A program made the position numbers and the translations under genes. This document shows positions 1 to 12,111 of a stretch of DNA of 64,000 nucleotides, in pieces. The stretch is from Sipunculus nudus (taxonomy: Eukaryota; Annelida; Sipuncula; Golfingiida; Sipunculidae): the NCBI GenBank assembly GCA_026874595.1, contig CM049320.1:38812714-38876713 (forward strand), in the 5' to 3' direction. The number at the start of each line of letters is the position of its first letter. The stretch's first letter is position 1. The notes beneath the pieces are model-generated. The model did no database searches and was not told where the DNA came from. It saw only the letters and a program-made list of their open reading frames with translations.

Positions 1-1620
1 GAAAGGCAACATACGCCATTATTGACACATTCTGTCAATGACATAACAGAGGTGTCACTGACCTTACACAGAAATGCTGTCAATGAAATAATATTTGAAT
101 GCTGTCAGTGAAATAATGTTTAAATGCTGCCAATGATGTTTAGGCATCAAAGTGTTCAAACTGCTTCATACAAGGAGACGCACTTCTAGTGTAAGACCAT
201 AGAGCACTTTGATTGATTAAACACAGGGGCTTACTCATTGAATAAATTCAATATCCTGCCACTGACAAGACACAGGAAAGACGTCAAATACTTGACATGC
301 AGCTTCAGAGAGAGCTGTCATTAGCTGGACAGGGAATTTCAGTGGATTTTTGTTACTGACCAGACACGAGTGATTTCAAACACTTGACACATGTACTGCC
401 AGGTATATTGGGTCAGTAGCTGGAAACAGAACATTAATGGATTCTTGTCACTGACCTACACACAGGTGTCAATGACATGACAGGGAATGTCATAGTGTCA
501 TGTCACTGAATCTGCACAGGAATGATCACTGACCAGACTCAGGGGTGATGTCAATGTCTACACACAGTATGTCAATGACATGACAGGGAATGTCATAGTG
601 TCATGTCACTGAATCTACACAGGACTGATAACTGACCAGACTCAGGGGTGATGTCAATGTCTACACACAGTATGTCATTGACATGACAGGGAATGTCATA
701 GTGTCATGTCACTGAATCTGCACAGGAATGATCACTGACCAGACTCAGGGGTGATGTCAATGTCTACACACAGTATGTCAATGACATGACAGGGAATGTC
801 ATAGTGTCATGTCACTGAATCTACACAGGACTGATAACTGACCAGACTCAGGGGTGATGTCAATGTCTACACACAGTATGTCAATGACATGACAGGGAAT
901 GTCATAGTGTCATGTCACTGAATCTGCACAGGAATGATCACTGACCAGACTCAGGAGTGATGTCAATGTCTACACACAGTATGTCATTGACATGACAGGG
1001 AATGTCATAGTGTCATGTCACTGAATCTGCACAGGAATGATCACTGACCTGGCACTGGATGTCAACTACTGGTTTCCAGCAACAACACAGAAAGTGCTAT
1101 AAATGGATTGCTACAGGTACAAGTGGATTCAAGCCACGAACTGATCATAGGTGTGGTGTTAATGACATTCACTGACAGGAAACAGTGGTGGTGTGATTCT
1201 TAATGTCAGTGGAGTCCAGTCATAGACTTGAAACATCAGTGGTGTCAATTAATTGACATGAAATGTCAGTGGAATCTAGTCATTGAGTTGACACATGTCA
1301 GTGAAATCCAGTCACTGAGTTGACACAAGCATGGTATTATTAACATGACACAGAATGTCAGTGGAGGTAAGTAACTGAATGGATTCAGGAGTAGCTACAA
1401 TGACATGATATGGAATACTAGTTGATTCTAGCCACTGACTGGACACAAGAGTGGTGTCAATGACTTGACAATGAATGTCAGTGTGGTTCCTGTGTTATGT
1501 CACTGAATGGACACAGGACTGGTGTCAGTTACTTGACATGCAATGTCATTGTAGTCCTGTCACTGACTGGACAGAGGAGTGCTGTCAATGATTTGACATA
1601 GCAAGTAGCAAGTCCTATTT
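1..1620. repeat. Degenerate TGTCA/TGACA-rich tandem domain
   Basis: The whole stretch is made of diverged copies of phrases such as TGTCAATGACATGACA, AATGTCAGTGGA and GTCACTGACTGGACACAGG. Spacing is irregular on both sides of the well-ordered 103-bp core. No reading frame is plausible. The short motif and its complement alternate, so local hairpins such as CATGACA...TGTCATG recur. It looks like an old minisatellite whose centre was re-amplified recently. The left end is cut by the window edge. Confidence 0.8.
468..1085. repeat. 103-bp tandem array with dimeric higher-order pattern
   Basis: The motif GTCAATGACATGACAGGG recurs at 468, 571, 674, 777, 880 and 983, exactly 103 bp apart, giving six nearly identical copies. 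Two unit types alternate: type A has CTGCACAGGAATGATCACT and type B has CTACACAGGACTGATAACT. The order is A-B-A-B-A-A, so the larger unit is 206 bp. Each unit holds an inverted repeat, CATGACAGGGAATGTCATAG followed by TGTCATG. High identity points to recent expansion. Confidence 0.9.
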
Positions 1621-2639
1621 TTTACTTAAAAGTTCAATGTTATTGACATGAACACTATATGGTGTTTTAGTTCCATACATTGTTATGACAGGAAAAATTA
1701 TCCAAAGAATTAACACACAAAAGTACATAAATTGTTTCACAAATATGAGTAAACTAAGTACCTACAAAATATTGTCTTCTTAAGACCCTGTGATAATAAA
1801 TAGTTGTTAATTTAGGCTTACCTGTGCAAGTACATAAACTCTTTATATTACAAGCAGCAATGATCCGGTCTTCTGTCTCATAATTGACAATTCAATCTGA
1901 CTTCAAGTCGGCAAGTATTTCAAAGTACGATTATGTATAAGTTAACTCGCCTGACTCTTATACGATCACACACAGATCGATATCTTTTGTGAAATGTTGC
2001 CACTAGTTGGAACAACATCCTTCAACCAAGTCACTGATTAACATGAGGCAGTATTTCTAAGAAACTGGTAAACAATAAATGAGACAAAATCTTTCTGTGC
2101 TGAAATTTAATTCTATTATTCCTGAAAAGCAGATAGGACAAAAGGTCAGTGAGTCAGCACAAAAGATAACTTGGCCTCTCTATGGAAAATAAAATTTCTA
2201 TGACACCACGAAGAAACATGGAGCTTTATCAGACTCAGCAGATAAAATTTAAAATTCTGTATATATTACAATTTTGAAGGACACTGTGCAAGAAAGCTAA
2301 CAAAGATACCATCGTAATTTATTAACACATAAAAGCTTAAATATCAGATCTTACAATAGCAGCTGGTCATAAGGGCTTATCATACAGAAAACCAGAACTG
2401 TGAGAACATGTCAACAAAGATGTTGACAGAAAGATCCTTGTCAAAAATTTATTGCTAGAAAGATCCCTGTTGATAAAAGATTCAGAGAATTTGATAAAAT
2501 CTAGAATCTGACCTTAATATATCTAGGCATGAGAGAGTCTGATCATGAAGTACAGAGCTAGCCTCCTCCCAAAGCTGAACAGCCGTGGATATATACTGTG
2601 TATCCAGTCAGTAGGTGAGAAGGTGTAGAGGGACAGAGG
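1621..2639. other. AT-rich stretch without recognisable features
   Basis: I see no tandem repeat, transposon end, RNA gene or convincing exon here. The sequence is ordinary AT-rich DNA between the TGTCA domain and the polypurine tract. Confidence 0.6.
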
Positions 2640-2774
2640 GAGGGAAGGAGAATGAGAGAGAGAGAGACAGAAAGAGAAAAAGTAGAGGTGAACAGAAAAA
2701 GGATTGGAGAGAGAGAAAAAGGGAGAGATAGAAACAAAAGTGAAAGATAAAAAGAGATGGATAGAAAAGGGGGG

Positions 2775-2836
<62 letters not shown>

Positions 2837-3120
2837 ATGAGAGAGAAGGAGAGAGAAAAAGAGAAAGAAAGGGAAAGAAATATAGACTGAAAGAAAAAGA
2901 GAGAGGGAAGGAAGGAGAGAATGGTTAGAGACAGAAAGAGAAAGCAGAAGGTTGTGTTGACAAAAATTGAGGGAGGGAAGGTAAGAGAGAGAGAGAGAGA
3001 AAGAGGGGTGGGGGGAGAGAGAGATAAGGGGGGGGGGGAGAGAGAGATAAGGGGGGGAGAGGTAGAGAGGGAAGGGGAGAGAAAGAGGAGGGGGGGGGGG
3101 GAGACAGAGAAAAAGAGATA
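2640..3120. repeat. Polypurine tract with (GA)n microsatellite
   Basis: About 480 bp of the + strand is almost all A and G, with an uninterrupted (GA)n run at about 2777-2832 and several G-runs near 3000-3100. Long frames exist on both strands here (Ser/Leu/Pro-rich or Arg/Glu-rich), but they only reflect two-letter sequence and are not genes. Mirror symmetry of this kind can form triplex (H-DNA) structures, which is known for GA/TC tracts. Confidence 0.95.
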
Positions 3121-3816
3121 TATACAGGGAGTACACATGCCTCACAAATATGAATATATGATATATAGTGATATATGCAATTAACAGGAAAATATTTTAT
3201 TGGTTTACCCATAGAAATCTTTTATATATAAATCTAAATACCAGCTCATACCTTGGTTGTCACAGTGTGTACGCCTTGTAATCTGGTTCAGTTTAGAGTT
3301 GATTTCAGATTTTAGTTTACAATTATTTGGGAATTCTGTATACCATTTGAGATTGGAATTATTATGCAAACTGTAAATATTACTTCCAGTTTACATAGGG
3401 ATTCTGTCATAAAGGACTGATGTTGAAACATTCCCTGAAAAAGTTTCTTTGGAACAACCTGGAATACACTAGGTTACCCAATATCAGTATTAATACTAAA
3501 TCTACACAGTTTCAATGTGAACTCTTACACAGAACATATATCTTTATATATATATAAAAAAAAATTGTGTAACCACAAAGTTCTTTGAAACGTTGAATCA
3601 GCTGTCATTAAAAATTTCACATTATTTTAATGGCAAGGATTTAAGTTGATGACAGATAATGATGTGGTTTTGTAGGTTCTTTTCTTAGCTTAACAATGAA
3701 AGCACAATAGACGTGTTTTTTTGTAAGGTCCTCATTACCCCTCATCAAATTGCATGAAACTCAGAAAAGACAAGCACAGTCACAGCACAGTAATTCCATT
3801 CACAGACTCAAATATT
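3121..3816. other. AT-rich stretch upstream of a possible promoter
   Basis: No repeat or gene is recognisable. It separates the polypurine tract from the TATA-like motif at 3817. Confidence 0.5.
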
Positions 3817-3826
3817 TATATAAAAG
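3817..3826 (+). promoter_or_regulatory. TATA-box-like motif
   Basis: TATATAAAAG is a strong match to the metazoan TATA box. It lies about 150 bp upstream of a full-consensus splice donor (CAG|GTGAGT at 3975-3983), which fits a short first exon starting near 3845-3850. AT-rich DNA yields such matches by chance, so the pairing with the donor is the main support. Confidence 0.35.
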
Positions 3827-3844
3827 AGCATCAGCAAAACATTG

Positions 3845-3977
3845 TGAAAGGAGCAGTGGGATTTTTGTCCCGATGACCAAGCTGCACTTGACAAGAGCAG
3901 GAAGGAGGAGGAAAAATATGAAATTGCCGAAATTTATTACCCTGCAGAAATTGGCAGGTGAAAAATGACTACACCAG
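3845..3977 (+). other. Possible 5' exon ending at a consensus splice donor
   Basis: Downstream of the TATA motif the sequence is less AT-rich than its surroundings and ends with ACACCAG|GTGAGTATG, a near-perfect donor. An ATG at 3965 (codons M-T-T-P, splitting at phase 1) could start a protein continuing in a later exon. An upstream frame (M-T-K-L-H-L...) ends at the TGA overlapping this region and would then be an upstream ORF. I do not recognise any protein. Start, transcription and intron are inferred from motifs only. No matching downstream exon was found in the window. Confidence 0.3.
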
Positions 3978-4974
3978 GTGAGTATGTAAAGTCTGCTCTT
4001 CGACTTCCTCGCCTCCCATGGGTGGGTCTGTGAAAATTTGAATTTTGATCCGATTATACTGATAATAAAGAAATTTTTGAGTCATGCTCTGGGAATTTCG
4101 ACCATCACCTGTCTGTGACACAATGCATCGCAATTCATTAAAAAAATTTCTGATCATTTACCATTCCAATAGACTGTGCTTCTTATTGTGTGGTGTTGGC
4201 TATTCTTGATAGAGCTCCGGAAAGAATTAAAATTACGATACTGTTTGTGTGCGTAAAAGACCTGAGCAAATGCTCTATAAAAATTCATGACCCGTTTGAC
4301 AATGAATAATAATACGTTGCCCCGATCTAAGGGTATCATTTGTACTCTTATGACAAAGGCGATCAGATGCCGAACAAAGTTAGGGTTATAACCCCTTTGG
4401 GGTTGAGGGATTCTAACAGGTGATGAACCTCTATCAGTTGATGATTCATAGGACAACTACAATAACTATTTATATATCATTAACAAATATATATTTCATA
4501 TTATATTTGAAAAACTAATAAGAAAGGCAAGATATATACCAATGTATGACTGAATATACATCTCAGAAAGAGACTTATACCAAGATAAATTTTAATTTAC
4601 TTATATTCATACAATTTTCATTATGTTAACTGTTACATGATGGTGAAAGAACATTTTTTTTATTTTATACTCATAAAATATGATTAATGATTTGTTCTTA
4701 TTTCTACATTTACTGCACTTAATAAATCATAAAGAAAAATCAATTATAAATATTAATGCAAAGTTATATATAACCTGATTTAAAATGAGAGAGACAAATA
4801 TTTACCTATTGTGGAGATACATGTAACAGTAACAGACAAAATTTATATACTGAATTTCCTGAAAGACAATTTAAAAAAAAAAAATTATTTTGACCATACA
4901 AGAATTAATTTATTTTTTCCAACTAAACCAGACCGTATGGTAATACAGTAAAAACAAAAGTCTAATATCAGTCT

Positions 4975-4976
<2 letters not shown>
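3978..4976. other. AT-rich stretch, no features
   Basis: No exon, repeat or transposon end is recognised. It could be intron if the exon at 3845-3977 is real. Confidence 0.5.

Positions 4977-5037
<61 letters not shown>
4977..5037. repeat. (AT)n microsatellite
   Basis: About 30 uninterrupted AT dinucleotides. The apparent Ile/Tyr-repeat peptide on the - strand is an artefact of this run. Confidence 0.98.
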
Positions 5038-5040
<3 letters not shown>

Positions 5041-6055
5041 GCAAAATAACCTGGCATTTGGGTAAAATGTATGTATTTACTCTGCTGTATATAATGATAT
5101 TTTTCGCTTTAGTCACACATTAAGTTTCTTATTATGACTAAGTATTTTATTTATTTTAAAAGAATTTTATAATTTACATTTAAAAATTCAAGAAATCATT
5201 CAAGAAAGTTTTAACACTATAACAAAGCTGCGGTGAGACATGCAGACTCCTGATATTAAACTGACATGACAACGGAGCTTATTCTTACTTGTGCTTTAGA
5301 AAACTGATCCACAATTAAAAACAATTAGCTGAGATAATGATGAATGTAATTAGATAAATTCTTTAATTCTAGAATATCACAGATACAGGAAACGAATATT
5401 CAAACCTACAGAATTTACAGGAAATATCATCGTTTTACAGGTCTACATAGAACTTATTACTGGCAAAATCATTCCCATACATCCCCTCTGATTACTGGCT
5501 TACTCATTATGCAAACTTAATTCTGAGCTATTTAATTATGCTATAGAGATCCTTCTGGTTACCTAGCAACCAGCACAGTGCTGGTAGTTCTTTAGCCTCC
5601 CAGTAAGAAGAATGCCTGCGTCAACGCTGAGTAGTCGTATGGTCATTGGTGCAATGCTGTAGCAGCATTTTAAAATATGCTGTATAACTTATAAGCATAT
5701 ATGCGGAGCACTTCATTTTGTGGCTCCTTAAAAATCTGTTTGCTTGAAATGTTGTGGTTTTATTTTCAAAAGCAGTATATGTATGGTGTATATTAATTTT
5801 GTTATTTTCATATTGACTAAGACCTTAAGAATAGCAGAATTCAGCTTCATGAAGGTAAGGTATACCTGTCAATACATACTGATCTCAAGAGAGATTCAAG
5901 AATAATATTTAATTTTTTGTATACCTGAAGCACAAAAAATGAAGCCTCGTAAAGTTTAAAATTAAGTGTCATTACAAGTGATTCATACAAAATTGAGTTA
6001 ATCTTATTCTAATAAATATAATAAGACTTGTTATTCTGTGTTGGCTTAAGACAGG
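5038..6055. other. AT-rich stretch with one regulatory-like motif
   Basis: No coding or repeat structure is visible apart from the X-box-like motif at 5558 and an adjacent small hairpin, CCAGCACAGTGCTGG. Confidence 0.5.
5558..5570 (+). promoter_or_regulatory. X-box (RFX)-like motif
   Basis: GTTACCTAGCAAC fits the RFX pattern RYYNYY-N(1-3)-RRNRAC with a one-base spacer. RFX factors bind such imperfect inverted repeats, classically at ciliary gene promoters. No start site or exon is seen nearby, so the role is unknown. Confidence 0.25.
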
Positions 6056-6244
6056 CAATGAACATAAACAGAAGAGAGACATCAATGCCAACATTTCAAT
6101 CAATCATATTATGTAGATCACTTGTATACAGACTGTAGCTTAATTTTCATGGTTAGTTGAAAATTTAGCAACAGTCTATATATGTGATCTACATTATTGA
6201 TTTAAATGTTGGCGTTGATGTCTCTCTTCTGTTTATGTTCATTG
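6056..6244. repeat. Long hairpin / palindromic element
   Basis: The left arm (6056-6136) and right arm (6171-6244) are inverted copies separated by about 34 bp. The outer 40 bp differ at only one position. Further in there is a 6-7 bp gap and a few mismatches. It may be a small foldback MITE or, if transcribed, a long hairpin RNA. No target-site duplication is evident. A TC/TA microsatellite abuts the right end, as often seen at element termini. Confidence 0.85.
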
Positions 6245-6255
6245 ACTCTCTCTCA

Positions 6256-6288
<33 letters not shown>
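6245..6288. repeat. (TC)n-(TA)n microsatellite
   Basis: A TC run passes directly into a TA run, starting right at the end of the hairpin arm. Confidence 0.95.
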
Positions 6289-7306
6289 CCTAAAAGAATC
6301 AAGAATGTGTTGAATTTTCTATATCTATTTACCAGTAAGGCTCTGGTTCTATACCACAGAGCACTTTTGCAGTAATTTCTTGAACCAACAACAAATTAAT
6401 CATATTGATCAGTTTTAAATAGTATCAGTAAAGTTATATATCTGAACTTTTCCATGTATGAATGCTGAGACCTTAAATTGCTTAAAATGATCAAAATATG
6501 AAATAATTTGAAATATTTTAATGAAATTTTTAGGATAATGTTTGAGGTTTCTTTTAGATATACCTGCAGCTTATGTGGCCAAACAGAGCAGTTTTAAATA
6601 AAATATGAAATGTAATTAAGATTTTTAAGCTTTAAAAAAAAAATCACTGAAAATAATGAATTGACCTTGGAACCATTATTGTAATTTGGCTTACCTAATT
6701 ATAATCCTACAGATTTTTACCAACATAAAATATGAAAATTTGATTCAACTGATAATGAAAAGTATAAGCTAGTAATAATACATATTTCGCTACCAGTTTA
6801 GGGTCATGAAAAGTGTCAACTGCAAGTCTTTTAAAATTTCAAACTTGTTTGTGTAACTTTTGATATAATTTCAGATAAAATTACAACCCATGTGTAATTT
6901 ACTGTAACATATATATGGCTTATGTTGTGAGAGAGATTTTCATGTAAATTGTACATGTCACACAAGGAAATTTCTTCTTTATGGTGAACACACCCACATT
7001 TTTTTTACAGTTCACAGAAAAAAGAAACATTGATAAATTTTGGTTTGTAAAAGGACTGGTGATATTTTAAATTTTAATTGATGCTCTTCTTTGTATTAAG
7101 ACTTGATATTCTGTAAATAAGTAGTAAATTATTCTGTCAGTCAATATGAAAATTCTAATGACTACATTTTTTAACCAGTTTAAAATGGTTAAAAGATTTT
7201 TTTTATGTATATCTTAAACATATATTTACAAAAACCCCACTTAAATGAAGTAAATAAGGTAAGGTGCTGATTAGTAAAGATGGAAACATCCTCTAATTAA
7301 TAAATA
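6289..7306. other. AT-rich stretch, no features
   Basis: Nothing beyond homopolymer A and T runs is seen. Confidence 0.5.
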
Positions 7307-7342
<36 letters not shown>

Positions 7343-7343
7343 T
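7307..7343. repeat. (AT)n microsatellite
   Basis: An AT dinucleotide run with one interruption (ATATATACATATAT). Confidence 0.95.
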
Positions 7344-7399
7344 TAAATGTATGTTGAAGAAATCCATGAAATATCTAGTTTATGGATCAAATCCTATGA

Positions 7400-7800
7400 T
7401 GGGCACACTGTGGTTGCGTTTTTATTCATGATTGTTTCAAATCTAAGATTTTCACCAATGCTAAATTAGCACTAAAATAAAACTTTCATGAATATAAGAG
7501 GCCCCATCATGGAACAGAAGTTGAAAATGAACGGACTGAAGTATAAATTATATAAGATCTTGCATGTTATCCATAAATCAAAGATTGCTTTTATAAATTA
7601 TATAAAAAATTTCAAATAATCTGCAAATGACAAACAAAAATTTCACATGTTTGATGATGTTCCCGGAAGTCCTGTCCAATTTTTACAATTTGCATACATA
7701 TTATTAAAATATAATAAATTCATATAAAAATGGATATTTCAACAGTGAAATAACGAAATTTTAACCTTGTGAATATTATGCCGACCACAGAATATTTATT
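7400..7800. repeat. Dispersed repeat family A, copy 1 (degenerate)
   Basis: It contains ATATAAGAGGCCCCATCATGG followed by a GTTGAAAA phrase, matching AATAAGAAGCCCCGTCATCGA plus GTTGAAAA near 17560. It also has an AATAAAACTTTCATGAATAT segment and later ATGCCGACCACAG, echoed near 26885 (AAGCCAACCACAG). Arms resembling 'TTTTATTCATGA...ATAAAA' suggest an old inverted-repeat element. Boundaries are approximate. Confidence 0.5.
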
Positions 7801-10800
7801 GATGGCAAGGATCAAAGGATTTGTAAAATTTTATTCCATGCAATTTCCCAATTTTTAAATAATTTACATATCAGAGCTGAATCTAATGCAGTCAATGTCC
7901 TGTTTAAACACATCATGTGCAAACTCAAAGAAGTCTTGTCATTTATTACATTTACATGCATACACTGTCATACACACAACATTTGGTACACAAAATTATG
8001 ACGTCTAGTCTGCTCAGACAAGGTACACAAGATGGATAATTGTTCAGCATGAGACTGACTGTTAACATCAACACATCTGTGACATGATTGTACAACACCA
8101 CAACCTAATTAAACAGACCTGGAAACAAATGATTAAATACTCTGTTTTGTATACACAGGTAGAGCATCCGGCGCTAAAGTTCAGCCTTGCTATATGAAAA
8201 TTTAACCTTATGGGCCAAAGTCTATGCAGAACACATATGTTACCTGTGGACCTACAGCAAATAAGATTTTATAAAACTGCACATACAACAGTAATTAATT
8301 TGTTTTTACTGTTATGCATTTGTTGCCATTAAGATGATTATGTTCAACATAATAATTGATATAAAATATATTAATTTACTTAAATTGATAAATAAAACTT
8401 AAAATTAATTTTAATAATATAAGATCAATAATATTTTGTGCATTAATGTAATCAATTATTTCTTATCACTTTAAAATCTTTATAGAATATTTATCATCTA
8501 ATATTTAAAATTATATAAATGTATAATCATTTATTTTATTTAAATATGATTTAATCCAATCTAATAAATTAAAGCATGAACATGTTGTATTTATTATATA
8601 TATATTTTAATTTTGATTCTACTTTTATTTCATTTAGACACCTGATTATCCTTACAATATCACAATAATATGTATATGTACTAATTTCAGATGTGCAGAT
8701 TACAAAAACACTTTGTAATCAACAAATTTATATTATTGCCCATTAAGAAATATGTATTTTGTACTAACCAATGAAATTTAAAGAAAACTACACATATAGT
8801 CTTCCATATGGGATTTATATCCAATCTGAATGAAAAACATGAATGGAAGAATTTCAAATTATATGATTTTCAGGAAATTTCAGGATATTGACATTTCATA
8901 TATCATGACTTTATAAAAGGATATTTAAATATGTATAAACTCAGATATATCAAACCATGAAATAAATATCTATAAATGTGGTTTTCTGCTTCTATAGACA
9001 GATAATCAACACTTTTACATATATTCACAATTTGACTAATAACCAATGCTTTGTTCTATGAATACTCAGTTGAGATGCTTAAGGTGGAAAAAAAGCCCAC
9101 TCTGACAAGTTAATACTGATATGAGACAAAATTGCAAGAATACACTTACCCTTATCAGGTAGTTACTTATACTTGTACAGTTGACAATGTTAGCTTTATT
9201 ATAGTTTCACGGCGTTTTCAAGCTCCTCTCACTTACACACCAGTCTGTTTGAGTTGACTCCTGTATACATACATTGTACAAATAGGACAAAAACTACCTT
9301 AGCACACAGTACTATAATACTGTTCTACTGAGACCATCAGTCACTGCTTGACTTTCGGGAGAACAAACGACCAGTAAAAAATTGCTACATGTTTCCTGAA
9401 CATCATCATTTTTTTCCAGATGGCTAAGTCACCACAAGAACTTTAGGAGTTCAGCTGATTTCTGTCACATAATTTCTCTTATGGAGGTTTTGCATCAAAC
9501 ATTACTTAATTTTTTTAAAAGATATCAAAGTTTCATAATATAATCACTTGTGTAAGTTACAAAAAATAATAAAATGTTTAGAAAAGCTGCCAAGTCAAAT
9601 ATACCTGTGTCAGCAAATGCTACATGTCCATATGATCTAACTTAATTTTTTATTCAGGACTTTTGAAGTGACTATCAGGAATCAAAAATTTAAATTTACA
9701 CTATATTTTTTAATAATTCAACTTAAATGAAATATTTTTAATATATTTTTATCTACCAGAATTACATTTTAATTTACTCCTTTAAGAAAAAATTAATTTA
9801 CTGGAGACTGAACCCTTGGAAAAACTAGCAAAATCGAACCCATGGGAAAACAAGCAAAATATATAAACATATAAAATAAATATTTAAAATTAGGAACCAT
9901 AATTCATCTATCAAACATCTGATTAAGTTGATCTTTGTGCTATGGTACACATGGTCGTCAGTTTTCAACGCAGTCTGGAGCATAAAATAAAATAAAACAA
10001 GAAAGTGTAAAAAATTAAAACAGGGTGAAACTTTATACCCATTTAATGCAAAGAAAATACTAGAAAGCTGCAAAATACCAAATGTTCCATTCTGGCCTCC
10101 TGTGAACATTTTCATAACTTTTTTATTTGTTTTGATTATTATTACTCTTACAATGCACAGAACAGCTAATGGGATACAAAACTGCAAGTTTGCACCTGGT
10201 TATACAATGGCATTATGGGAAACCTAGAGTTCACAAAGTAACGTTACTCCTTATCTTTCGAGTGAATATTCCCTAGATGCAAGTAAGGTTACATCTGAAC
10301 TGTTATGCTCATTAACTGCCATCTGTTGTAATGAGCGCTAGTTTGCGAAACACGTGCATATTATTTTACAGAATTACAACCATGCGACCTTAAACTCTTT
10401 ATAAAAAGCTTAAAATCTCATAGAATTTCACGGTCCATGTCTTGACCTGTACATTTTCATATCTTACATGGATTAAATCTGTTTTCATTCAAACCCATTT
10501 TGGAAAGAAAAATAGAGATACTTTTACAATTATGATAATTCAAGAGTTACAAGAATCCTCTAAATTATTAAAACACGATAAAGTAATTAATTTTGATGAT
10601 GAATTTCACATTTATGCATATTGAAAGAAAAACCACAGGACGACCAAACCTACTTCATATCAACCTTGTAGTCATTCTCTTGGATCTGATAGCTATAGTT
10701 ATAAGTCTCATTATCAGATCTGTAAGCAATTAATAAATTGCATTTACTTGATTTAAATTTTAAGCCATCTACACCAATTCAGAATAACTGAATATGGTGT

Positions 10801-11119
10801 ATCTATAAATTTTGTATGGCAGACCATTTCCTGTAGACTATATGTTATTACTGAAACACATCAAGGTTCACCTTCTTGACCTTTTCATGACCTTATCATG
10901 AATATTCAGGCAAATTATGCCATCACTGTCCAACAGTGTCACTGTGATCTGGATTAATGTAATCAATCTGCATTATTTTCTGATCAAAACAAAAAAAATT
11001 CTGTCCATTTCAAAGATTTTTCTTTCTTGTACATATAATATTTAATCAATGTTGAAGAACTTTCCCCTTTATCTGTAAATATTATGTAACTCCCCCTTCC
11101 TGTATAGAAGAGATTTACT
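7801..11119. other. AT-rich stretch, no recognised features
   Basis: About 3.3 kb of AT-rich DNA. A 120-codon frame on the - strand (10187-9825) is open but has no domain I recognise, and is rich in Ile, Leu and Phe as expected of AT-rich non-coding sequence. No RNA gene or transposon end was seen. Confidence 0.5.
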
Positions 11120-11335
11120 TCCACATCCATAGGTCAAAAAATATTTGAATCCATGTCTGAAATTCTGATTTTATTTCCATTAATGTCTGAAATTCTAAAA
11201 ATATTTGAATCCATGTCTAAAATTGTGAAAATATTTCCATATATGACTGAAATCCTAAAAATAATTTCCATACTTTCTGTATTTCTGAAAATATATCCGT
11301 CCACATATGAAATAAAAGATATTTGTTCACATTAA
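11120..11335. repeat. 30-bp minisatellite (about 6 copies)
   Basis: ATGTCTGAAAT-type starts recur at 11153, 11183, 11213 and 11243, then less exactly near 11273 and 11303, for a period of 30 bp. Because 30 is a multiple of three, the + strand reads as a decapeptide repeat of the type MSEILKIFES. Copies are diverged. No gene context supports translation. Confidence 0.8.
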
Positions 11336-11694
11336 ATAAAATTTCCATATATATGAAATTCTTGTATTTATGTCAAATACATTATGTCAATGTTTTGTTA
11401 ATTCTTCAATTATATTCAAAGTTACTGAATTATATTATCTTTGTTGAATAAATGTTGTTCATTTATTACCAATCCAATCATCTGATATTATTCCAGTCCA
11501 TTGCCCTTGATGGATACACAGGTAACTTGGCACAGTACAGTCTAGTGCTCTGTCAGTGAAGACAGCTTTCAAGAGTTACAAAATATACATATCAAAATGA
11601 GTGAAATTAATATACAAATTAAAACATATTCTGTTAACCTTTAATTTAATTTAATAAGTTTGCAGCATTTGCAAAGTCTTTGGTTCTACAGACA

Positions 11695-11842
11695 ACAAGT
11701 GGACAGGCTTCAAGGACTTAAACAGAATAACACATTGCTGTGCAAATCAGTTCAATTACTGCGTTTTAGTGGGCTGCTGGTTTTTTTCATAGGTTTCACC
11801 AAAAAGGCAAAAATCTGAAATATGGGGGGGGGGGGGGGGGGG
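11695..11842. repeat. Left copy of a ~200-bp direct repeat, with poly-G run
   Basis: Phrases GTGGACAG, GACTTAAA, ATCAGTTCAAT, TCTGAAATATGGGG and ATGTCTC.AACA.ATTTT recur in the same order at 12655-12860 (GTGGACAG, GACTTAAA, ATCAGTTCAAT, TCTGGATCATGGAGG, ATGTCTCGAACATATTTTT). The left copy ends in a 19-base G run at 11824-11842. The pair brackets about 0.8 kb. Confidence 0.65.
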
Positions 11843-12111
11843 ATGTCTCAAACACATATTTTAAAGCATTTGGACTTGAATTTGCTGTGTTGGACAGAGA
11901 GCATATTTCGGAGCGAGACTTTCGTGCTTACAGTTTACAAGTTCGCCATGACCACATGAGTGTGCTGCAACCTTTCTTTCCAACACGTCAAGACATACGA
12001 AAAATGAAAAATAAGGTCAAGGACAGTTTGTCATCATCTTCACATACTCGTCACCAGCATGGTGTGACTCATGCGGGCAGACATTTCTACCCACACAACG
12101 TCGGTATTTAG
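11770..12111 (+). other. Unassigned open frame between direct repeats
   Basis: The + frame is free of stops for 114 codons, from just after the TAG at 11767 to the TAG at 12109. The first part crosses the poly-G run and repeat sequence. The second half has a mixed, polar composition (L-D-R-E-H-I-S-E-R-D-F-R, then L-Q-P-F-F-P-T-R-Q-D-I) unlike the surrounding AT-driven frames. There is no ATG at a useful position and no clear acceptor. I do not recognise a domain. It could be a gene fragment carried by the flanking repeat, or chance. Confidence 0.15.

Noticed and set aside
2558-3212. Ser/Leu/Pro-rich and Arg/Glu-rich frames up to 195 codons
   Set aside because: They exist only because the tract has almost two letters and few stops. 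Overlapping frames on both strands have the same property.
6056-6244. microRNA precursor
   Set aside because: The stem is longer and more perfect than typical animal precursors and no flanking evidence exists. Kept only as a hairpin or foldback.
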